The translations under genes were made by a program, and so were the position numbers. Positions 1 through 14,548 of a stretch of DNA of 64,000 nt are shown here, piece after piece. The notes under the pieces are model-generated. The model was not told where the DNA came from. It made no database searches and saw nothing but the letters and a program-made list of their open reading frames with translations. The stretch is from assembly GCA_037576195.1 (NCBI GenBank), contig CM075102.1, positions 37,072,745-37,136,744 of the forward strand, written 5' to 3'. The stretch comes from Phytoseiulus persimilis. Taxonomy: Eukaryota; Arthropoda; Arachnida; Mesostigmata; Phytoseiidae. The stretch's first letter is position 1. Each line of letters starts with the position of its first letter.

Positions 1-3000
1 GAGTAGAGTGGAGAAGAATCGCTTACTCCAAGACTGCCTGGTGGCTCGGTTCGCCGACTGGGTAGCAGCCGATCGGGAAAAAGGTGGAGAGGAAGGTATT
101 CCGTTTCGCGCAACGAAATTTGTCTCTGTCAGCTGCAGGAGAGGAGGAAGTCTCGTCCCTTTTTCATTCGAACGGGCCTGGTTGCTGATAGCTGCTGCTG
201 GCCGTCCTGCCGCTCGCCTGTCTGCCGGCTTGGCCAGCAGCGTTACCCCCGAGGAACAACTTGGTATGCCCGACGCCGGACAGGGTGGCGAAAGGAGAAG
301 GAGGAGAAAAACGTCTGACAGCGGACCAGTTGGCGAAGCGGACCCTTGAAGAAAACGACGCCCTTGGGACGAGCGACCGTCGAAAATGGGACCGACCGTC
401 TCGACCCGCCAGGTCGATGGGTGGGTCACTGATGGACGGACCTGGCGAGCAGAGACTGCCGTGGGCCAGAGCAAGCGATCTACTGGCTACAAGAGCAGGA
501 TCTAACAGGTTCAAGCCGCACTCGGCACCAAATGTCTGAAGGTTCGCTTTTCCCGGCACCAGCCGCTTGTTGGCCGTTCCCTTCCGGAAACCTGAGCTCG
601 TTTGACCCTCGAGCAGTGCGAGCTGTACGAAGTAGTCTCGGGGAATCGCACTCACGGTTCGAGTTGTTCAGAAGTGTCGAACATGCGACTCATCCCGGTC
701 GGCGGTTGGGTCGATAACCAGAACCCGAGACCTAAAAAGCAAATGTATGCACGCCGAGTCAGATGAGGATCTCTCGGATGCGTGGCCCCGATGCAGTGGC
801 TTTCAGTCGGGCTCTGACATCTTTACTTTGGAGCGCCGATGGCACAACACCTCGCTCGCCGCCGGATGTCGGTCGTAGTGTTGTGGACAGTTTAAATAAT
901 AAAACACGACATCAATATTTCCCCGCTATCCCACGACCAAAACTCCCACATCTGTTTTCGGCGAGAAAGGATTCTCACCATCCCACGGGACACCGAGCTC
1001 GGGTTCCTGCCAGCCTGGCGGTGTGCAGTTTCGTGCAGTTGTGCCATTTCAGCAGAGGCATTACGATTCGCGATAGTGAAGTTGCCTCCGCTGCTGGCGC
1101 CAGCGCAACCGAACAGCTTTCAATAGAAAACGGATCTGCTTTCCGTCCGTGAAGTTGGAAGCTTCGCACCTCGAGAGTTACGCATGAAGTCTCCTGCGAT
1201 TCGCTTCGTGCGCCCCCAACTCTTCGTGCGGAAGATTCCTTCTCGAGTCAGAAGGAATCGACTTCTACGGAATGTCCACAAATACACAATTTTCGAGAGC
1301 TGGATCGTTCTTCAGTGTTTTGGAGAGCGGCCGGGGTTCTCTCGCCTCTCGTGAGAGCTCGACGGAGATCGAGCCTCCCTACCGGGCGCGATGTGGGAAC
1401 GTCCGAGCTAGGATTAGCCAGTGGACATGAATTGAACGCATGTATCAGCGAATTCCGGTTGTTTCCTGAGGCCAATGGTAGCTCAGTAGTTTGGAGCATT
1501 GCGAAGTCAAGAGAGCGTGGACGAAAAGCACTCATTGGGAACTCGACCTCTGACGAGGAACGAAGGCTGAAATTCCATCAATCATTTATTCGGAGCGATA
1601 CCATCATCGATAACGAGCGTGCGCTCAGCTCGCTGAGGAACCAAAGAACCAAGTGTAAAGTTGCTCTCGTGAGCTCGGAGACGCAACGACTGGTCCTATG
1701 TCAGTAAAAATGCGGAGGGCAAGGTTTCCCTTAGCTCTCCTAATTTTGAAACGAAGTGTTGGAGGGAGGGGGGAACGACTCCATTGCGAAAAGAATGCGG
1801 AGCTCAGCTCCATTCCATTCATCTTGATGTCGTTTGGACTTGTATTCTGGTGAAATCACCTCTATATATTCTGCTCCGTTTATCTCTCTGAAGCCCGAAA
1901 TATTTGCGACATCTCTTAGCGAACATATGGCACAATTTGGTGAGCGAGGAAATTGCATCTGGCTGGTTTCGAATTGAGATCCAACAGGGAAAAACTTTTG
2001 CGATGTGGCCAAGAATTCTTTCACTAAACGATACAGATGCTGCAACCTTGATTCGTAAAAGGGGCTGAGAACCGGGTTTCTCGAGCTCCGGTGTCTCGTT
2101 CTCTGGTCATCAGGGTAGTTGCCTTGGGGTCCGACTTCGGACTGATAGTGTACCTAACAACTAGACATTCGGATAAGGGCAGTTCCTTGATGCTTCCGGG
2201 AGAGTCTACGCTAGATTCGGAGTACATTCGCGACTACTCCAGAAGAGGCATTCGGCAGTGCTCTATGAACATAATTTTTTCAAAAAGCCAACTGCGAGTT
2301 GTATCATCTGCCTCGGTCATCCTGTGTGGAAGGTCTCTCACAGTTCGTAACGAAACACAGTTCCTATGACAGTCCAGCTTTGTCTACGGAAAAGAACACA
2401 AGTGGAGAGAATGGGAAGGAAGCCAGGGATCGAAAAAGGATCCTAGAGTGTGTTGCGAGAGAGTGGGCGAAAAAAAGTTCCACGGAGCTCAGCTCAGATC
2501 TTTCATGTTGGTTCTCCACGTAGCGAAGGAGGTGGACACATTTTGCGAGGCACGGGTAGGTACTACATTTCTTCGCCTTCAATCGAACCCTTTTACTTGG
2601 CCGGGACCGTTCTTCACTTTTGGCTCTGGTAAAGCAAATTCGTGAGAGAGTGAGACCGTTCACATATCCCATCCTCCTGGAAGAATGGAGCTACACCGGA
2701 GAGGAGCAAAGATTCGCATTTCCAAGGGAATGCTGAGGGCTCCGATTCCATCGAGCTCAAAACCCCCGTGATGCAGAGTTGGGCCAGGCGCGCAGTAACG
2801 ATTCAAGGAGAAACTATGTTCCTGGTATCGAAAATATTCAGTCGATGTCGTTTCCCCTAGGTCAGCTGTTGCGTCCTCCTGAGACCGATATTCTCCGCGA
2901 GGCTGACGAGGAAATAAGGGTAGGCCGCGCCTCGAGAATTCTATACGAGGCTAGACCGCACAGCTGTCGCATACAAAGTCTTACAAGCGACACATATTCG

Positions 3001-6000
3001 CTGTCACAGAGACGTTTTTCAGCGGCCAAGCGAGAAAAAAACCGTCATCGAACAGCGTGGTCGCACTGTTCTGTGGAGCCCGGAGCTCCGTCGGCTGCGG
3101 CCTTATCAGAGTGGTGGTACGTCGGCTCCAAATGTGTCAAAGTTTCAAGTGCTCGCGACAGGATAAGTGCGTTCGCTGTTCCCGCCGAACGACGTGACGA
3201 AGGGAACTAACTAAGTAACGGGAGAGACGAAGTGTTGGACGACTGGAGCTGGCCGAGCTGAGGAGTCCGTAAACATTTTAAGACAATAACGAGATCTACA
3301 CGACGCCGGCCGCTGCGCAGTAACTGGCTTTATGGAGCTGTGCATTTTATGGTTGTTCCCCGTCCTCCACAAGGCTAGTTTGAGGCATGGCGTACGCCAG
3401 CTCTGGGCGGGTGGCTGGCTGACCGGCCGGCCGAGTCCCCGGGCGTTCCCGCTTCACTCGCATCGCGAAACCGGGGGTTTGAGGCGACGCGCGCATTAAG
3501 CAGAGGCGGCCGCAACCACAACTCCCGAGACCATGCCAAACAACAACCGCCGCTGAACGGCTTCTGCTGCTGGTGGTGCAGATCATAGTTTACTCGGCTT
3601 GATATTAAACACTGCTCCGGTCTCAGTTATTTGCGAGCATGTACGCACGTATGTATGTTCCCGCGTGTGCATTCACTCGCGCGGCACGGCGGGTGCTGAC
3701 TGAGCCGGTTCGAATCGCCTTGGCTTAGCTCGGCTGACCAGCGTTCACGCCGTCGAGGTAACGAAGCCAGACACGCTAATCCATCTTCGTTAGCGCACTC
3801 GCCCAAAGCCACGCTGCGTTACACCAGTCGGGAAAGAGTTTCCACTCGAAATGTGCGAGTTACCGTTCGAGTTCTTCCGTTCCTCTACAAAATCTCAAAG
3901 CGCCTCCCGACCCAACAAACAGTGGATTGAACGACCGGGAGCCTCGCATTTCAGGAATGATCCGAATCGCGGGAAAATCTCGAAAACGACGGTGACTTCG
4001 TCCGGCTCCTCCTCGGCTCCCATCTGAATGGTCATGGCAACTAGCGTTTGATCTCCCCCCGCGGAGTTATCTCTGGGGCTAAAACATCGAGCTCTCTCTG
4101 CAGGGTCGCTGGTGGGAGAGGACAAGAAAATGAGATTTGGTCAATTCAGGCTCAAGTTTTAGCCCGACGGAATCTGCTAATTGAAGAAAATTAGGTTCCC
4201 GGTGGGAAGCTCTGGCGATTCGAGATGTGCCGCCTGCTCGAGCGGTCGTTCATTCGCTTGCTCGCCCGGATGGTGGCCTGCGTCTTCCTGCGTGAATCTG
4301 CTGCGGACGACCCGATCGTCAACCAAAGCATCCTCCGACGTCCGATCCGAGCTTGCGCTGCAATTAGTGATTCAGCTGATTTTCAATGCGGGTTCCTCTT
4401 CTTGCGAGTTTCCCAGCCAGCCAGTCCGCAATCCATCCGCCGCGGCTCATTGAACTAATTATGGCGATTGTCATGATCAGAGTGATCACGTCACATCGGA
4501 ACGACCGGCAGGGGGTGCGTGAGCTCGACGCACGGCAGAGGAGAACTTCCGCGGAGCGAGATAGCGCCGAGAGTTCCGCCGACTGCCACTCACCCGCGAA
4601 GGAAATATCGGGGATCACAATGTTGCGTCGTCGCGGGCTCCCGGAAGTCGGTTATAAAAATCTGAACTACTCCTCGCGCAGCCGGCTGACGACGCCGGAA
4701 CAAGGAAACACACTCTCGAAGACAGGGTTCTTAATCCCGTTCACAAACGGTCGCGTCGAACATCCGTCGTCTGGATTACCGTCACCGAAAGCCTAGCTTA
4801 CGACGAGATATGGAAGGAGCAGCTTTCGATGTCACACGTGAGAAAGTTCTAGAGCCCAAGCGAGCGCTTCGGCGACGGCGTCGTCCGAATCCGATCGCGT
4901 GGGTTGGATGGGAATCGCCGATACGTCCGACACTCTAACTTTTAATGGAACATTATTTTCCTCTTGTTCCGGGAGCTAGGCTAATAAATACGAATCGTAT
5001 CAGTATCGATGTGCGGCAATGGTAGGACGGATCGATACCATTGGAAGGAATCTCCATTTATCAATTTTCCTCCCAGGTTCGCCTCACTGTCGGCCTCGCT
5101 GACAAACGGCCGCGTTCAGCTGGGAATCGAGCACAAATACTCGACGGAAGTCCCGGATGCGTTCAGCGAGGAACAAAAGGATCAGTCGGTCCGACCGTCC
5201 GCGGAGTGAACCTCGCACAATACTTCAAATCGACATCGAACGAGCAGGTGTTGAGAATTCCGCGCGAAAGATATTCGCGACACATACTCGGGTCGATTGG
5301 GAACGGGAGAGGTAACCCCGGAACCCGGATCACGGGTCCGGGAGGCGTGGATTCTCCGGAGCCATCCGTAATGTGTCACCTCGGATTTATGTGCGTCCGA
5401 CCAGAATCGATGGAGCGCTATCAACGCGGCGGCCGTGGAACTCCCCGGTCTTTAGTTCGCGAGGTTCGCCATCGTTCCTCCGCCGTTGCAATTTTTCCTC
5501 GTTTTAATCGACCCACCTGTCGAATCGCGGAGAAGGGTGTATTCATTCTCCCGCTCCTCGCTCAATCTCTCCCCGACGCTCGTCTCCTCGAGAACACGTC
5601 GCTTGAAGCAAGCTCGGGAGGCGAACTCGTTCGCGCGGGGAAGCGACTGCCTGCTGCATTAAAATGGAAAAGTTGCTGTCTCCCCTAGGCGCATAAAAAA
5701 AAAACGAGAGGTTCAGAAAAACGAACAGGGTTTGCGAATAGAAGAGATGCGGAAGAGGAAAAGCGACTGCGCCGTCTTTCCATCCAGAGGCATCGGCAGC
5801 GCTCGATAATTCGCTCCTCAATTCTTCGATAGGACAAGAGTGAGCCAATGCGGCAACCCTCCCACCGCGTGCTTTTCCACCTTTCTCCTCCCGAGCCTGA
5901 TCCGTCCCCTCCTTCTCCTCCCCCCTCAGGCGCAGAGATGTAATACGACGAGTTGCAAGAACATATTCCTGTTTTCCTCGAGCTCCGACTCCATCGATTC

Positions 6001-8534
6001 CCACTCCTCCCAATTCGCTTGATGAACAACACGCAAACTTTGACCCAAGACGAAGGCTCGCGTCGCTCGGTGCAGATCTTGTGGGTTTTCCTTCGCTAGT
6101 CCCGTCTTCGCTGCCTGCACCGGGTTTTCGAGGCTTCGAACCCAGGATTCGAACTCATCGTAGCTGGAGCCAGTACATGTCTGTACATTTGTAGGATCAG
6201 CTCGAAAAGCTTTTCGGGCCAGCCTTTACGTCCGGCGGTCTGTTGTCGTTGTCACGGGATACTGATCCGGTGCCAATCGAAGCGGAAAGATTAGTTCTGC
6301 AATGAAAAATTCAACCGTAAGCGTCGTGGAACGTGATCGAACAAATGGATCTCGAGTTGGCAGGAAGAGCTCCGATCGAAGAAAAACGGAGGAAGCGGCC
6401 GTCGAGGGAGGGGTGGGCGGAAGAGTCCTTCGTACTTTTATCAGAATTAACATCGCCCGGGCACGTACGCTGTCTCTGAAGGGCCCGTTTCGTCTAACGC
6501 CAGAAAGGAGACTGGCCGAGATTCCTTATCTTGACGTACGCAGCAAATGAACCCGAGTGGAAAATCTGTTGCGTATCTTCATGGGTTCACGGGGTTTGGG
6601 CTCGGCGATTCGAAACGAGCCAGTGGCGGGAGCAGCTGTTTTTCGCGCTGTTCTGTCGAGCGGAGAGCGAGGATCCAACTCTTCCTCGGCTTCACCGAGA
6701 CCCACGCCTGTACGCGGACTTTGCAGCGGCGAAGTGCTTGAGAGACAAAAAGCAACGACAATTCTTGAGAATATCCCGCACATCCCAAGAGCTCACTTTC
6801 TCGGACCCGAGTCTCTAGAGCCCAATTAGGGAACTAGAGGAGGTTGTACAGCTCAACGAGAACGAAAAGGAGAAGCACAACGCCAGCAATTGTTTCGACT
6901 TGAGAGCTGGGCATCAGGGCTGTTTTCTCCTAGAGTTCCCTCTCGACAAGAGGGAGCCCATCAGAACTTGAAATGGAGCACCAAATAAAAACTAAACTCA
7001 AATCACGACTCTTTTTCGCTGAATCACGCTCCCTTTGATTCTCGAAACTTCGCCCGAGCTCGTTGAGTTCCGTTGAATTGTTTCGCTCGAACTTTAGATT
7101 ACGCCCCGCTCGAAACGAAACGCTGGAAAGGGTTGGAGACGCTTTCGGAATTCGCTCTCAGCTCCGGAATTTCGCAGAGGAGAACAGTCGCAGTTTCCGA
7201 GAGCCTCGCATCCAGAAGACGATGATTTCCGCCATCCCGGAGAGCGCTGACTGCGGGGGTAACACAAGTCACGATCGCTTCGTGTTACGAGAGTCGAGAC
7301 GACGTCACTTAGCGCAAGCATTCTTTTTCTTGAACTCCAAATGAGAACTCCTCTCCGGTCGCCCCGAGTTCAGCCAAACCTTTTCCTGTATTTTCGTTGC
7401 CAGCTGCGACGAGAAGCTAAAAAGAATACTTTGCTCACGTCCTCGAGTGAACGAGCCTCCTCAGAAGGAAGGGGGGGGGGACGAGGATTCGGGAGTCCCC
7501 CGGAACGTGTTTCCCCGGAGCATATTAAAACGTTCAGAAGCTCCCCGGACGATTTGTAAATGTTCTTACCTCCTTGTTCCGCCGAGGACCCAAACAACCG
7601 GCGCGGGTCTCCCGGTTCCCAAAAGTATAGTATACGTGGCCGAGGGTGTCTTTCCATCCAGTTGTCCCTGTCTCGAAGGAGGTAATTTATCTCTCTGACG
7701 GCGGTGGTGGTCTTATCGAGACGTCTGATTTGATCCGATGCTGCGCCCGATTGCTGCTGCTGCCAACCCTGCCGACGTCGGTTGGCTGACCCGCCGAATC
7801 AGTGCGGTTCCTCCGGGTCGGCCGGGGCCTCGACCGATCCAAACAACATCACAAGCTAGTGAGACCCTGGGAGAGTGGGGATTCCGGGAGAGCTCGACAC
7901 CGTGCTGAAATTAACTGGGCGGAATCCAGAACAGTGCTCACGGAGCGGGTCCGCCCGTGAATGCTCGACGATGTCATCTTGTCGACTGGGGTGGATGAAA
8001 CGGACGGAAATTTCGCTGGGACTGCGCTCCAGGCCGTAGTGTTTCTATCACGCGATGTACGATTCGAAGTGTTCATTCACTCCGCAGTCAGCGCAGCACT
8101 GCCCTCGACGAGTGCGCGTCGGCGACGGCTCTCGTTTCGGAGCAATTTGGAGGCATCGATAGCCCCAAATCTCTTCGGCACCTGGTCGTTGTGAGCTGCT
8201 CATTGACTTTCAATAAGCTGTTCCCGCTCCTCTCGCGGCCTGCTATCATCTTAACTGGCGGTGCCAGCAGTGGGAGCTTATGGAGGAGTTGTAGCCCTCA
8301 TGTCCATCGAGATGGAGTGCTGTTGAAGAGCTCGTTGAAATCCTTGGCGTGTCCGACAGGTTCTCAGCGATCTCCCGGAATTCGAGACTTGCATAATGAA
8401 GACGTTGACTGAAGATCGATCACGCGTTCTCTGTTGGGGTCGGGTGACGCTTGGGGTTTTGCTGCGTGAAGGGGGCGAGTTCTACAACCCGAGTCGAACG
8501 CTGGTTGATTCGTCCAATTCCTCTCTGGTAATTC
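1..8534. other. non-coding stretch, no gene seen
   Basis: I find no supportable gene here. Open frames up to 215 codons exist (the longest at 5041-5688, plus), but they overlap frames on the other strand, are Arg/Ser-rich, and have no recognisable domain. A 59-nt piece at 2861-2919 sits between a TTTCCCCTAG acceptor-like site and a GTAGGC donor-like site; it is too short to call. A G10 run lies at 7471-7480 and an A10 run at 5695-5704. The palindrome GAGCTC is unusually common: I count 12 in the first 5 kb. Confidence 0.6.
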
Positions 8535-8551
8535 CTCTCTCTCTCTCTCTC
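8535..8551. repeat. (CT)8 microsatellite
   Basis: Eight perfect CT units followed by a short pyrimidine tail. It is an ordinary dinucleotide repeat in otherwise unannotated sequence. Confidence 0.9.
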
Positions 8552-9549
8552 CCTCGTTGCCTCCCTCCTGGGATGTTGCTCAGCACGCTCGCATGCCGGC
8601 TCGCCCGCTTGCACGCATCCGTTTGATTGGTCGGACGTGCTTGACACATAATTTGCGTCAATGGATCTTGGCGTGAGACATGCCACTCACCATTTGCTCT
8701 GGTCGGTTGCGGAAGCTTTCTGCCGTTATTGTGGTTTCGCAGCCGCACGTAGCAGAGTTTTCATGCTTTGTTTCGCGTGAGGTCCAGAGGCTCGAGGAGG
8801 AGTTTCGTGCTATGTCGAGCAAGCTAACGAGCTTCCACAGAACGGGCGTTCACTTCTCCGAATCTTCTTCGTTCACAGCGAGTTCCTATCATGGACTGGC
8901 GATGATATCAACTTTCAATGATGGTCTTTTAATGCATGGTTCGTCGACGGTTGATGGCTGAGGGGCCCGGACTCAAGGGTCGGGGAGGAACGGCGGGGCA
9001 GCAGGAATAGGACGAGGGACAATCTCTTTCTACTTGTGAAGTGTGTCATGATAAATTGCATAATAGCCTCTGGGACACCACCGGGCCATGCCCTAGCCGA
9101 ATCTTCCATTCATCCTCCAGGTCCGCTCGCCCCCTCCCTCAGCCCCGCAGAGGAACTTCATTCATCATATTTTTGCCGCTTCTGCTCCGTCGCTACTGCT
9201 GGTGGTGCGTGTCGTAGCCGCTGTGTTTGCCATTCCGCCAGGGCTCGAACGAGAACTGAAAACTCTGAGTAATTCCATTGTTTCGGATGGAGTGACGAGA
9301 GGTGGGCTCATCTCGAGAGGTGGGCGTGTCGGGGCGCCAACGGTATGCCACCGACAACGGTTGGCCGAAGTACTCATCGCGACCGGATTCCAGCAGAGAA
9401 TAGAATGTCTCGTCGGTTTCCGACCCGACTCCCCTGACCATCGTTTCCGGAACATAAATCAGAGCACGACTTGCGACAACGAGGGAGATACACACACAAA
9501 CACACGACAGCACGGCATACGGCCATCGGAGCCAAGCCGAGGTTGGAGA

Positions 9550-9561
9550 GGGGGGGGGGGG
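9550..9561. repeat. G12 homopolymer run
   Basis: Twelve consecutive G followed by A and GGGG. Runs of 9-12 G or C recur through the window (7471, 13532, 33422, 43495, 47838, 61339). Such runs are prone to length error in sequencing. Confidence 0.9.
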
Positions 9562-9667
9562 AGGGGCGCGGATCGCGAATAACCAGCACGATTCAAAGCC
9601 GAAAGTTTTTGCTTCGTTGCTCGGCTCAGTCATTCGGACTGTGCTGCGTCAGTTGCCGCTGATAGCT

Positions 9668-9691
9668 GCGGCGGCGACGACGACGACGACG
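9668..9691. repeat. GCG/ACG trinucleotide repeat
   Basis: Three GCG units run straight into five ACG units, a compound trinucleotide microsatellite. No surrounding frame suggests a coding homopolymer. Confidence 0.85.
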
Positions 9692-12600
9692 TTGTGCTAA
9701 GGCTGCGCCGAGCGCTCGGCCCCGCTTTCGCAAACGACTTCTGTCACGGCCGCACGGCACAGGAAGCTCGAACCAAGGCCGGAGGAGTTGCTCGATGAAC
9801 GTTCCGTCCATTACTGCCGTCAACATAGAATCGAACCCGATGAGCCATCGTGATGACGCAGATACATCGAAGAAGAACTACGCCCACTGAAACAAGCGAA
9901 CGAGTGCGGTTACGCCTTGAAGCGTCCGGGCCTCGAACAAGTCTTAGATTCATGGTCCCCTCTCGAACGGAACCTCTCCGTTCGGTGCGAGTCAGGAGTG
10001 GGGCCTGGCTGGCCAACGCGGAGCAACAAAAAGCTTTCTCGAGAGGGAATACTCGTTCGCTAAGCGCGCGTATTTTACGCCGCTGCTTAAACGGAGCAGC
10101 CACTTGCAGATGCAAATTCGAAACGAGGGCAAGTCCTCGATGATACGCCGTCGTCGTCATCGGCCGGCTCCGAAACAAGATAACCGCGTCCTCATCGTCA
10201 GTGTTCGAGCTTCCTCGGAGCGCTCCGTTGAACCCCTCGAGTCATAAACTGCGATCATCAGCATAAAAACGGGACAAGATCCACGCGTGCGAGCATCTGG
10301 TTTGACTTCAGTTTTTGAATATCGCGAAGAGCTCGGCGTCTCCTAGGCCGTAGAGGCGCAACCGGTGCTGTAGTAGGTTATGGGCTGACGACACGAGCTC
10401 GCATCAGAAGATCGTTCGCTACGAGAGCGTTTCTGTTTGAATCGAGCGGAGAGGATGTCGAGGAAGGACTGTTCCGCCGCTCCCCGAATGCATGCATCAC
10501 TTCGGATGACGGACTCCGAGTTCGCTTTGCCTCTCGCTGACTCCTGAAAACCTCGTGGATTCTCCCCCGGGCTCACCGAATAGTGAAAATGCACTTCATC
10601 CGCGGGTTTGCATCCGATGTCGTTTCGGATTCGGCCATCACGTCGGCTATCGACACACCCGTTTCCGCCGAGTTTACGCAGCTGATACGCGAGTATCACA
10701 GTACCTACTCATCTGAATACGGAGTCGACAAGTTCCGAGTCGAGCCATCCGAGCTTCCCAACGGCAGGCCTCGGCCTGCGTCGGCCTCATGAGGAAGAGC
10801 TCTCAAGCGCCCCGGCACGAGCCCGAAAGAGGACGTAGGTCAAAGCTTAGATCTCGTCCTCGGCTCGCTGGGATGGCATCCCGTTGGTTCTGCTCGGATG
10901 TTTCGACTCGGGTTCGAGTTGAAGTTAGTGGGATCGACGTTCATTCGCGGACCATGCCTGTGATCGAGTGGACATCACAAAAATCCATTGTGGTTGATAA
11001 GACCTGGGATATTGCTGGGATGAAAGTGGGGCGCACAAAAAACAGAGGAGGGATCGAGCATCGGAGCTTGACGAATGAAAGATCCATCCGAAATCAGGAG
11101 AATCCGATTACCGCCCCACAACCTCTGATGAGGACTGTACAAAAAAAAGATGGAAAGCTTCCACCTGAGCGTGGGCGAAGCTCTCAAGCGTCGAGAAGAA
11201 GGTTCTAGGCAATTTCTGTTCCTGAGGAAACCGCTGATCAATGAAGCCAGTTCAAAGCCAGTTCAATCTGGAGAACGATGAATAAGGTCACGCGTCTGAT
11301 GGGTTTAGTGAGTGAAACGTCCGAAAGATGCAGTCCCGCGGCACAGTTCCCCCGATGACTGAATCGTGACGACGTTATCACTGAGTTTGAGAGCTTCAGC
11401 CAGTCTCGGGCCGTGCCGAACATCGGGAACTTTTCTGAAGTTCCGCCTTGACCCACGGCGTCCGTGAGAGCCGGGCTCACGAGTTGACCTCAACAGTGCG
11501 CAGGCGAGTGTGTGTTTGGGAGAAGCGGATCTGACACAAGACTTTGGTCGAGAGAAATTGTTTAAAATGTGTGCTGTTGAGAGGTTTTTGGATCTCCTGA
11601 GGGGTGAGCGAGCACGGAGGGGAAGGAGCGCCGTTTTTCTGTGCCACGCACAAAGAAGTGTCCGCGGGGGGTTCGAACACGCCTGGGGCAAATAGGCTTG
11701 AGGACAAAGAATTCAACCTCCTGGGACCTAATGGGCCGTGCGAGGTGTCCGATAGTTCCCGGGAGCGGGATATCAATACGTGGCTCAGGGCGTTTCATGC
11801 GCACAGCGTGGCTTCGAGCAAGCTCAGGTTTTATTGCTCCGAGCCTTGCAAACGTCCCGGCAGCCGGCTTCGCGGCGGATCATCATCGCGGCAAGCTTGG
11901 ATTCGTGTCACCACAAACCCTCCGGTTTGGAAAATATTTTGATTCGGATTCGGACTCGCGCTCGGTAACTCCGGCTGAAAACCCACTCCTGATCGCAGTC
12001 CGCAACTCTCCGCGTGAGTGGCGGCGCGGTCCAGAGCCGCGAAATGTTTTCATAGTTCGTGAATCGCTTGCTCGTGTGCCTAGCGGAGAGTCTGTCAACA
12101 TCGTGTGGCAGAACACTCCAATAGATATTTGCATGGATATAGCGGTGGCGTATTCAACGGAACGATCCTACGATACTCTCAAAGAGGGCGTCTCTCGGAA
12201 CATAAGCCATGTGTCCGCTAATCCCGGCAATAAATAACGGTTTCGTCCTTATCCTGTTTATCGAGTCGAGCCCCGGTCGTACATCGTGAGGCTCATCCTA
12301 AGCCCGGCCATCTAACTTCCAAGAATCACACTTTCCAGGAGGAAAAAAGCAACGAAGACGGACGAAAGCCCTCAATTTACGAAGAATCACGCCGGAAAAC
12401 CTATCGCTATCCAAGCTCTCGTCCGCCCGCCCCCTCCCCCTCGGAGCTCCCCTCCCCGTGCCCAGACGGGATGGAAGGATCGGACGACTTCTGTCTTGGC
12501 GACAAAGCTCTGACCCACCAATCAGAGGATCGATTTGTCATCGAACAAGACACGCAGCGTCGAGTTGTCGGTGGCGGCGGCGGTTCTCCTGGGGAACAGG

Positions 12601-14523
12601 AGCGGCATCCTGACTTGTTCGGAGGAACTTTGGAGCGGAACGATCCGACGAAGAACGACGCTTGTTGCAACTGGTGCAGCGGAATGGCGGAAGATTTTCC
12701 CGGTGGCCTCATTCTTCTCTCGGTTCGTTGTTCCCGCCGCGCCGCCCCGCGTCCCAACGAGCAAGACAACGACCGCCTGTTCGGTTTTCCGCCCACAGTT
12801 GGATTGCGTGACCGCGACCAGCAGGTAGGCTGCTCGTTCATCGTTGGTCTTGCTCTCGGTTTGCTTTGAATCATCTTGAATTCCGAGCACGTTGCTCGGT
12901 CGTCCGTTCGTGCGTTCTTTCAGCGGGTCGTGCCGAGTTCTTCGCGCAGGCCGAGCATGTCGCCTCGGGGATTTGAGACCGACCGAACGAGGAGTTGCCA
13001 CGCGGCAAGAACTGCAGCAAATAGAGCAACACGACAGTGCGGAATCCGCACTGGCATGCGACATGCGCTGACCTGACCCGGCCTCGTCGTCGCTTAGGAT
13101 CAAGAAAACATATCCGCAATTTCGCCCACCGTTTCCGATTTCCGCGTCCAGAAGGAGGAGCGCGCGCAGGAACATGCGAGACCAACCGCACAGTTGGGTT
13201 TTGTTTACTCGAAAGTGCTGAGGGGCGCGATTGAGAGGAAAACCGAGAATCTTGTTTGCTCCGGGCCCTCGAGTTGTGTCATCACGCCCGTCATCGCTGT
13301 TGAGAGGACTGGATCGAATTCTCGTGGGAAAGTGTCTGCTCCCGCTAGCACCGTTCTCCGACGACTCGCACCCGACGCCGTGTACGCGATCGCGCTCACG
13401 CCACTCGAGGCTGGTTTGTGTGCGGGAAGGAACGCGATCATCGTTGACCGAATCGGCGCCACCCCCGCAAAATCACCGTTCTCCCGTGGGGGATCACCGG
13501 TACCGCAAATCTTGATCATTCGACGTCCGGAGGGGGGGGGACGTCAGTGGTGGAGAACTCAGCGTCCGCGGTTGCGTGGATCGGACGCGAGGCTCAACGA
13601 GACAGCGGTAATAACGACGACCGAGCGTCTCGGACGCTGTGCTAATGAAACGGTATTGTGGGATCCGAAGGCCCGGATGAAGCCCAGCTCTTGTCGGCGA
13701 CCGCCCCGAGTAGAGTTCGGCTCGGCTCAGTGGTGGACTGTCACTTCGAAAGAAAACTCGCTTGAGCCGAGTCGAACCGTGTGGACGGTTGAGAAAGAAA
13801 AGAAGAGGAACAGCCGTTGCCGACGACTACTTATGTCAATACCCCTAAATAGCGGGTACGGAGGGTAAGAAAAGTTTTGAGAGCTGCACTCAGGAAGTTC
13901 TAATCTTTGTATCTCTCCATGGCTCAAGCCGGTGGCTCAAAAAACTGCCTCCGATTCGTCTGCGGGAGCCGGAATAATGTCATCCCGTCCCGAGACTCCA
14001 CGATTCCCGTCGAAGGGCTTGGAATGTCGTGGTTGAAACGCAGGAGCGGTCGACAGATAATCGGGTCATCGGACAAGCTCGCCTCTGACGTGGAGGGCGC
14101 GAGTGTCGCTCGTCATATCCAGAATCCCAACGGTCGAGATCATTAGCTTCCCGGGGCTTGCTCTCGTCTTGGTGGTGGGAGTGATCGGCGAGAGAAAGGC
14201 GGCATTCCGAGCCGAGTTAGACTCGGTCTATGTTCGCCTCGACGGAAGTTGTTTTTCTCTCTTCTTATAGACTTGAAGTTGGCAGGCGGGGGTGGCGGCG
14301 GACGAACATTCTGATAGGCAGGCGAGCGGGGCGGCAATGGAGCGATCCTTATTCGCTATCGAAGTCTCTCCTGATGTGTCGACCTCCCTCCGTCTTCGCC
14401 TCCATGCCGTCGATGCTTTCTCCTTCCGAGTTGCCTTCACCCACGCGAATGCTCTCCGACGGTGATAAGCTTCGTTCGTTTAACAGGACTCAACACCGGC
14501 TTAGCCCACGGGGCTGATACTTC

Positions 14524-14548
14524 TGTGTGTGTGTCTGTCTGTCTGTCG
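14524..14548. repeat. compound (TG)n(TCTG)n microsatellite
   Basis: About five TG units pass directly into about four TCTG units. It is a compound microsatellite in non-coding sequence. Confidence 0.85.

Noticed and set aside
4653..4660. TATA-like motif TATAAAAA, with similar ones at 44210 and 45036
   Set aside because: No downstream start region or coding sequence could be tied to them; such motifs arise by chance in 64 kb.
5041..5688. 215-codon plus-strand open frame
   Set aside because: It starts at TTG, is overlapped by antisense frames, has no recognisable motif, and its length is within what chance gives in stop-poor sequence of this size.
5695..5704. A10 run as a possible retroposon tail
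   Set aside because: The only candidate target duplication (GAGAGGT near 5309) is 7-8 bases and far away; not convincing.
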